From assembly GCA_905250125.1 (NCBI GenBank), contig CAJNOL010000655.1, forward strand, positions 51,118-115,117: a DNA stretch of 64,000 bases, written 5' to 3'. The position numbers and the translations under genes were made by a program. Shown piece by piece: positions 59,543-64,000 of this stretch. Each line of letters opens with the position of its first letter. Within the stretch, counting starts at the first letter, position 1. Origin of the DNA: Rotaria sordida (taxonomy: Eukaryota > Rotifera > Eurotatoria > Philodinida > Philodinidae). The notes beneath the pieces are model-generated. The model worked only from the letters and a program-made list of their open reading frames with translations, ran no database searches and was not told the origin of the DNA.

Positions 59543-61396
59543 TGCATGAATTTATCGAAGCACAATGGATGAAATATATGTAGAATGAGACCGAATACGA
59601 GACTAAAAAAAGGGAAAACGACGAATTAAATTAACACATTGCACGTGTTTAATCAAACGTAAATCATTACGAGAAAGGATAGATGAAGCGACGATGACGA
59701 TAATAATGAAGCATTGCATAAAAGAAAAAGTTCCATTCGTATTAATGTTGCTTTCTCCTTTCGATTGTCCATTTCTCGCGTGACATCCAGACACCTACGT
59801 CTGATTGAAATAGAAACAGGTTGTGTGTGTGTGTGTGTGTGAACAGGTTCGATTCTAATCCGTCGGGACACATTAGATGAAGCCAAACCAATGTATACAT
59901 ATATAGATATATAGATGTGTGTGTGTGTGTGTTTGCACACAATGACAGATGTTGTTCACACGAACTCTCCCGATATAAAGAAGACAAGACAACGATCGAT
60001 ATTAAACAACTCCTTGTCTTCTTTCTTATTTTCAAGGTTAGCAAGTAATTGAAAAATAATATGCTTCTATCGTTAATAAGCATTAATTTGTTAGTAAATA
60101 TATTATACCAGTTTAAGATTGTCATTGCATGTACTCTATTTAATGTCAGTCTTTCTTCTCAACAACTCATTTCTCAACAACTCATTTAGAACAGGAGATT
60201 TTTCTTTTTTTTTTCTCTTTTTTTTATCAACAAGGATCATCGATCAGATCGACGACAAACATATATACAATAGACATGTATTAAATTGATTCTTCTAACT
60301 TCATTTAGAAATGACTGTCCGTGCGTGTACATCCATACATGATCTGATGACATGCTGTGTCTGATGAGTATTACGATGATGATGACGATGATGATGTAAG
60401 CATTGAAAGCGGCTGCTTCCGCTATTCTGATATCGATATTCAAGAATGTACAAACACAGTGACGGCTGTTCTATATCTATATCTAAAACATGAACATACA
60501 TTCATCCAGATGTTTAGTGTGTTCTATTGAACTTCCTGAGAAGTTCGGTCTTATAATGTCTCCGCCCTTCTTCTTTTTTTTTGTTTGTCAATTTCTTTTT
60601 CCTCGTTAAGTCCATTTAAGTTGGATAGTATTCTTTTCCCGTCTGTGCGCATTCTCATTAGCTCGTGCTCAACGCCATCACTATTTGCATTTAGTTTCCG
60701 TTGTAGTCGCCGCCGTCGTCGTCTTACATATACATATAGACATACATACATACCCATATATATATATATATATATATACATACATACTACAAATTGGAAT
60801 CGTGTGTGTCGACAAGACATTAGAGAAAAGAAACTTTGAAAATCAATTACTCATATGAAATAGAAATAGAATGCTGATCCTCATCAAGTCAAATAAAACA
60901 TCATGTTAAATTGTCCGTGAACGCGTCTTCTTACTTTCAATTTATTGTAAAATGTATAGAATCTTGTAAGATACTTATCGTGGAACACAAGAAAAAATGT
61001 GTAACAAGCCTCATTAATCACTCTATTGAAAACAGAACAGACATATTTCAAAAAACAAAAAAAAAAAAGAAAAAAAACGTAAATTTCTTTTCTTTTAATG
61101 AAGTCATCAAACGTGCAAAATATGTTTATCTTTATAGATATATCATTGAATCGATCATCATTTGACATGTAATGTTCGCGTGCCCCTAACGAGCTTTTCA
61201 AAGTGTATGAGTAAGCAAGGCGGATCATTTACAATATATATATATATATAAACCTACTTAAGATATGAGGCAAAATGTGATGAATGACAGAAGGTGAATG
61301 GATGGGTGACCGTTGGTCTATGATGCTGTCACTCAAAAAAAAAACGCCTATGAAGAAAAGAAGAAGAAAATGTTTCTCTTTGTTTCCCTTTCGCTT

Positions 61397-61420
61397 GCTC
61401 TCTCTCTCTCTCTCTCTCTT
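61397..61420. repeat. CT dinucleotide microsatellite
   Basis: A CT run of about 11 units in the block just upstream of the Ig-superfamily gene. Confidence 0.9.
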
Positions 61421-61747
61421 TTGCTCTTTCACTGTCAGAAGAAAAAGAAAGAAAGAGAAAAGCAAAAGTTATCCTCTCCACTTGAAACAAATCAACTTGA
61501 TTTCTTCTCTCATTTTTTTCTCTTTCTTACTATACATACCCCAAAAAAAAAAAGAAAGTCAACTCATAGTGCCGAAAAGAACTTCCGCTTTTGATACTGT
61601 CCACTACTACTATTCTTCTTTTCTTTTGTTTTTCTTTTTGAAGAATTCAACGGTATGTAGGTTTATATGAAGCAACCGTAAAAAGTATAACGTTCAATTA
61701 TAATTTTTATTTAATCTATCATCTAATCAATCGTCAATGCCTATCGA

Positions 61748-62420
61748 ATGTTGTCTATTGTCGTTATCATTTATATTTTATTAATTCAACAACCTTATCA
61801 AACGAATCAATTAGAAACAATTCAAACAGCTTTAGCTAGTACTGTCGAATTACCCTGTTCAGTCGGTCAAAATATCGAACCGGCAAATCCTGCAAAGGTA
61901 AGTGCTGGGAGGGACAAGTGTTTATATGTTTGAGTACAGTTTGTTATTGTTGGTATGGTATTGTATTGTTCAAAGAAAAAAGAAAGAATGAAAGCAGTTT
62001 CCAGGGGGCACACAATAACGATGACATCATGAGCAATACACAGCTGGTGAATGTATATACATATTCATTAATAGTTACTCAGCACGAAATTTTCTCTCCT
62101 TTTTTTTTATCTTTAATTCATTTCTTTCTTTTTTTTTCTACTATTGTTTAGATCATCTGGATTCGTGATGATCGAGCAGATATTGTCAGTCTTGATTCAG
62201 TTATAACAGTAAGAGATCGTCGTTTAAGTATTCTTACAATGGATAGTATTGATCGTGAAGAACGTATTTTACGTATAATTAATGTTGAAGAACAAGATCA
62301 AGGTTTATATCGTTGTGTACGTGGTGATATTACATTAAATGAAGTTTTTCTTGATGTACTCCGTAAGTATATTCTCTTGTTTTCTTAAATCAATAGACAA
62401 ACTCATCTATCTCTGTCTCC

Positions 62421-62451
<31 letters not shown>

Positions 62452-64000
62452 AAAACCTTCATGAGCATATGTATGTTTGTGCTTTATCATATCATTGTTT
62501 TGATCGTCACTCGGGTTCATTTTGACAATGCAAACATATGTCCGAGGTGTGTGTGTGTGCGTGTGCGTATGTTGACTGACCTTCTCTCGTTTTGGGGTGT
62601 TGTTGATACGTATACATACACAAACACACACATATGAAGAGACAAAAACAATCCGCCTCATACGTTTACATTTGGATCTTTTTTTTTCATGTTTGTATGT
62701 CGTCCCTCCTTCTTAGATATAATAGAGGGTGTTATCAGACATACCTATAAATATCGGAAGAAATATATTTGACATTATGACATCAAGTAGTACGTTTTTC
62801 GAAGGTGCACGATAATCGGACTATAAAATAAAAAAGAATTATAGATCTATAACTTCCGTTTAATGATAGTTATGTCTATTTCATCAAAAAAAAATCTCAA
62901 GGAAATCATTTAAATAGTGTCAGCATATTAATAACCTTCACTTCAATTACATTGAAATAAATGGTATGATTTGCCTCGAAGGTGTAGAAATTAGTTTTTT
63001 TTGTATGTGTCGACTATACATTGTTCTGTTTGTTATTAGTAATCTGTCTTCTGGCTGATTGTTCACTCCATTGAATCTATTCTTTCATATTTTGTTTTTT
63101 CTTTAATATATATATATATACGTGCGTTTGTATTCTCATTTCGATGTCAATGAGCGTGATAGGAAGGTTTACCCATACTATAAGAACATACAAAAGCAGC
63201 TGTGCATAAGCTAATTGTTTTTCAAGTATGATATCTACACCTTAAACATAAAAAACAAAGACAAGAAAATGATCATTTGATGAAGCATTAAATGAAAAAG
63301 TCTATTAGATCGTGCTCTAGACAACAATATAAACGTAACAAAGAAATTAATGTGATCGACGAGTTAAATAGAAAATGAATATCTGTGTTTGATCATAATA
63401 CATATATGCATTCGATAATGATGTTAATGAGTCAACATTGATTGTAAGTCACGTCCATCACATTAGTTTGTCGATGAACACTATCTTGAGAGAAGATTTT
63501 TATCGAACACGTTCTATGTTTTCCTTTTGTTTCTTATAAGTATCTATTGATTCTTATTTTTTTTTTTAGTACCACCAAGAATCATTTCTCATTCACCGGA
63601 ACATATGCGTATGACAGTTCGCGAAGGTCGAAATGGTCGATTTTCTTGTACAGCATCCGGTCGACCAGTACCCGTTATTCTTTGGCATGTCAATGGTCTA
63701 TCGAGGCCAGCAACAGTTACAACAAGTATGTCATAGTTTAAAGAAAAGAAAATTGACATCCTGTCACACATACATCTTTATATATTTAGTTACGGGTAAA
63801 AATGAGAGCATTCTTATCTTACGTAATATTTCACGGTTTGATTCGGGTCGAGTCGATTGTTCAGCAAGTAATACATTGAGTACTGTCAATCGACAATTTC
63901 TTCTTCATGTCAAATGTATGTTTAAGTTTTCTTTCTTTTTCTTATTCCTTTTTACATCCTGAATATATATGATTTAGATAAACCGACAGTTACAGTTCCG
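61748..64000 (+). CDS. Immunoglobulin-superfamily cell-surface protein, lachesin-like (5' part)
   Basis: Exons 61748-61897, 62152-62362, 63570-63725, 63790-63915 and the start of a fifth (63978 onward) join in frame; the gene runs beyond the window. Residues ~1-20 form a signal peptide (MLSIVVIIYILLI). The first Ig domain has VELPCSVGQ, then IIWIRDD and DQGLYRCVRG, giving the Cys-Trp-Cys pattern with DxGxYxC. The second has GRFSCTASGRPVPVILWHVNG and ISRFDSGRVDCSASN, again with both Cys and the Trp. Exon 5 begins YKPTVTVP, the usual opening of a third domain. The domain style (V-type first domain, then I-type) resembles lachesin, IgLON and DPR-like neuronal adhesion proteins. Membrane attachment cannot be judged because the C-terminus is missing. 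Intron 2 is 1.2 kb with CT, AT and GT microsatellites. Confidence 0.85.

Larger units (their letters stand above)
54297..61747. other. Long noncoding region upstream of the Ig-superfamily gene
   Basis: About 7.4 kb. From 54300 to about 58500 it is AT-rich, with scattered short reading frames around 56560-57900 that may be gene relics (see findings). From about 59100 onward GC rises and microsatellites appear: CA, GT, CT and AT runs, and a GTCGTC-rich patch near 60705-60725. That part resembles the blocks upstream of FoxO and of the gene at 4250, so it probably contains promoter or 5' UTR sequence of the Ig gene. No gene is supported. Confidence 0.5.

Overview
This 64 kb window is metazoan nuclear DNA. 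It is very AT-rich, its genes are split by short GT-AG introns (mostly about 50-80 bp), it has many homopolymer and microsatellite runs, and it encodes animal-type proteins (FoxO, polycystin channel, KXD1, HGSNAT, ENDOG, p23, metallothioneins, an Ig-superfamily protein). The style (tiny introns, Asn/Gln homopolymers, splice-acceptor-like sites just upstream of many start codons, numerous short foldback elements) resembles a rotifer, probably bdelloid. That assignment is inference; no marker sequence proves it.

Layout. 0-5 kb: KXD1 (+), a small RING protein with a C-terminal membrane anchor (+), and an unrecognised single-pass membrane protein (+). 5-12 kb: a noncoding stretch with a foldback element, then HGSNAT (+, 8 exons). 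13.4-16.7 kb: a minimal polycystin-type cation channel (-, 6 exons). 16.7-20.9 kb: noncoding, with two terminal-inverted-repeat elements and a 3-copy tandem repeat. 20.9-25.7 kb: glycogen branching enzyme GBE1 (+, 11 exons), with insertions in introns 5 and 10. 25.7-35.6 kb: mostly noncoding, with three foldback elements, one decayed secreted-protein gene and a microsatellite-rich block upstream of FoxO. 35.6-39.5 kb: FoxO (+, 3 exons), with long polyQ/polyN and a 10-N gap. 41.1-42.7 kb: single-exon choline-transporter-like (SLC44/Pns1) gene (-). 45.9-48.7 kb: p23 co-chaperone (-) divergent from ENDOG (+), followed 137 bp later by a tiny OST4 gene (+) hidden in two short exons. 49.5-54.3 kb: a cluster of three metallothionein-like genes (+); the third has ACG where its paralogues have ATG. 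54.3-61.7 kb: noncoding. 61.7-64 kb: 5' part of a lachesin-like Ig-superfamily gene (+), running off the window.

The genes are mostly unrelated housekeeping and signalling loci rather than one pathway. HGSNAT and KXD1 both act at lysosomes, while FoxO, p23 and the metallothioneins are stress-linked, but nothing shows co-regulation. The most notable points are the mobile/foldback element load (including a GAGTCA-repeat element with CCAAGG ends), apparent loss of the second AKT serine in FoxO, the operon-like ENDOG-OST4 pair, recurrent acceptor sites upstream of start codons (possible trans-splicing), and the metallothionein cluster with one copy that has lost its start.
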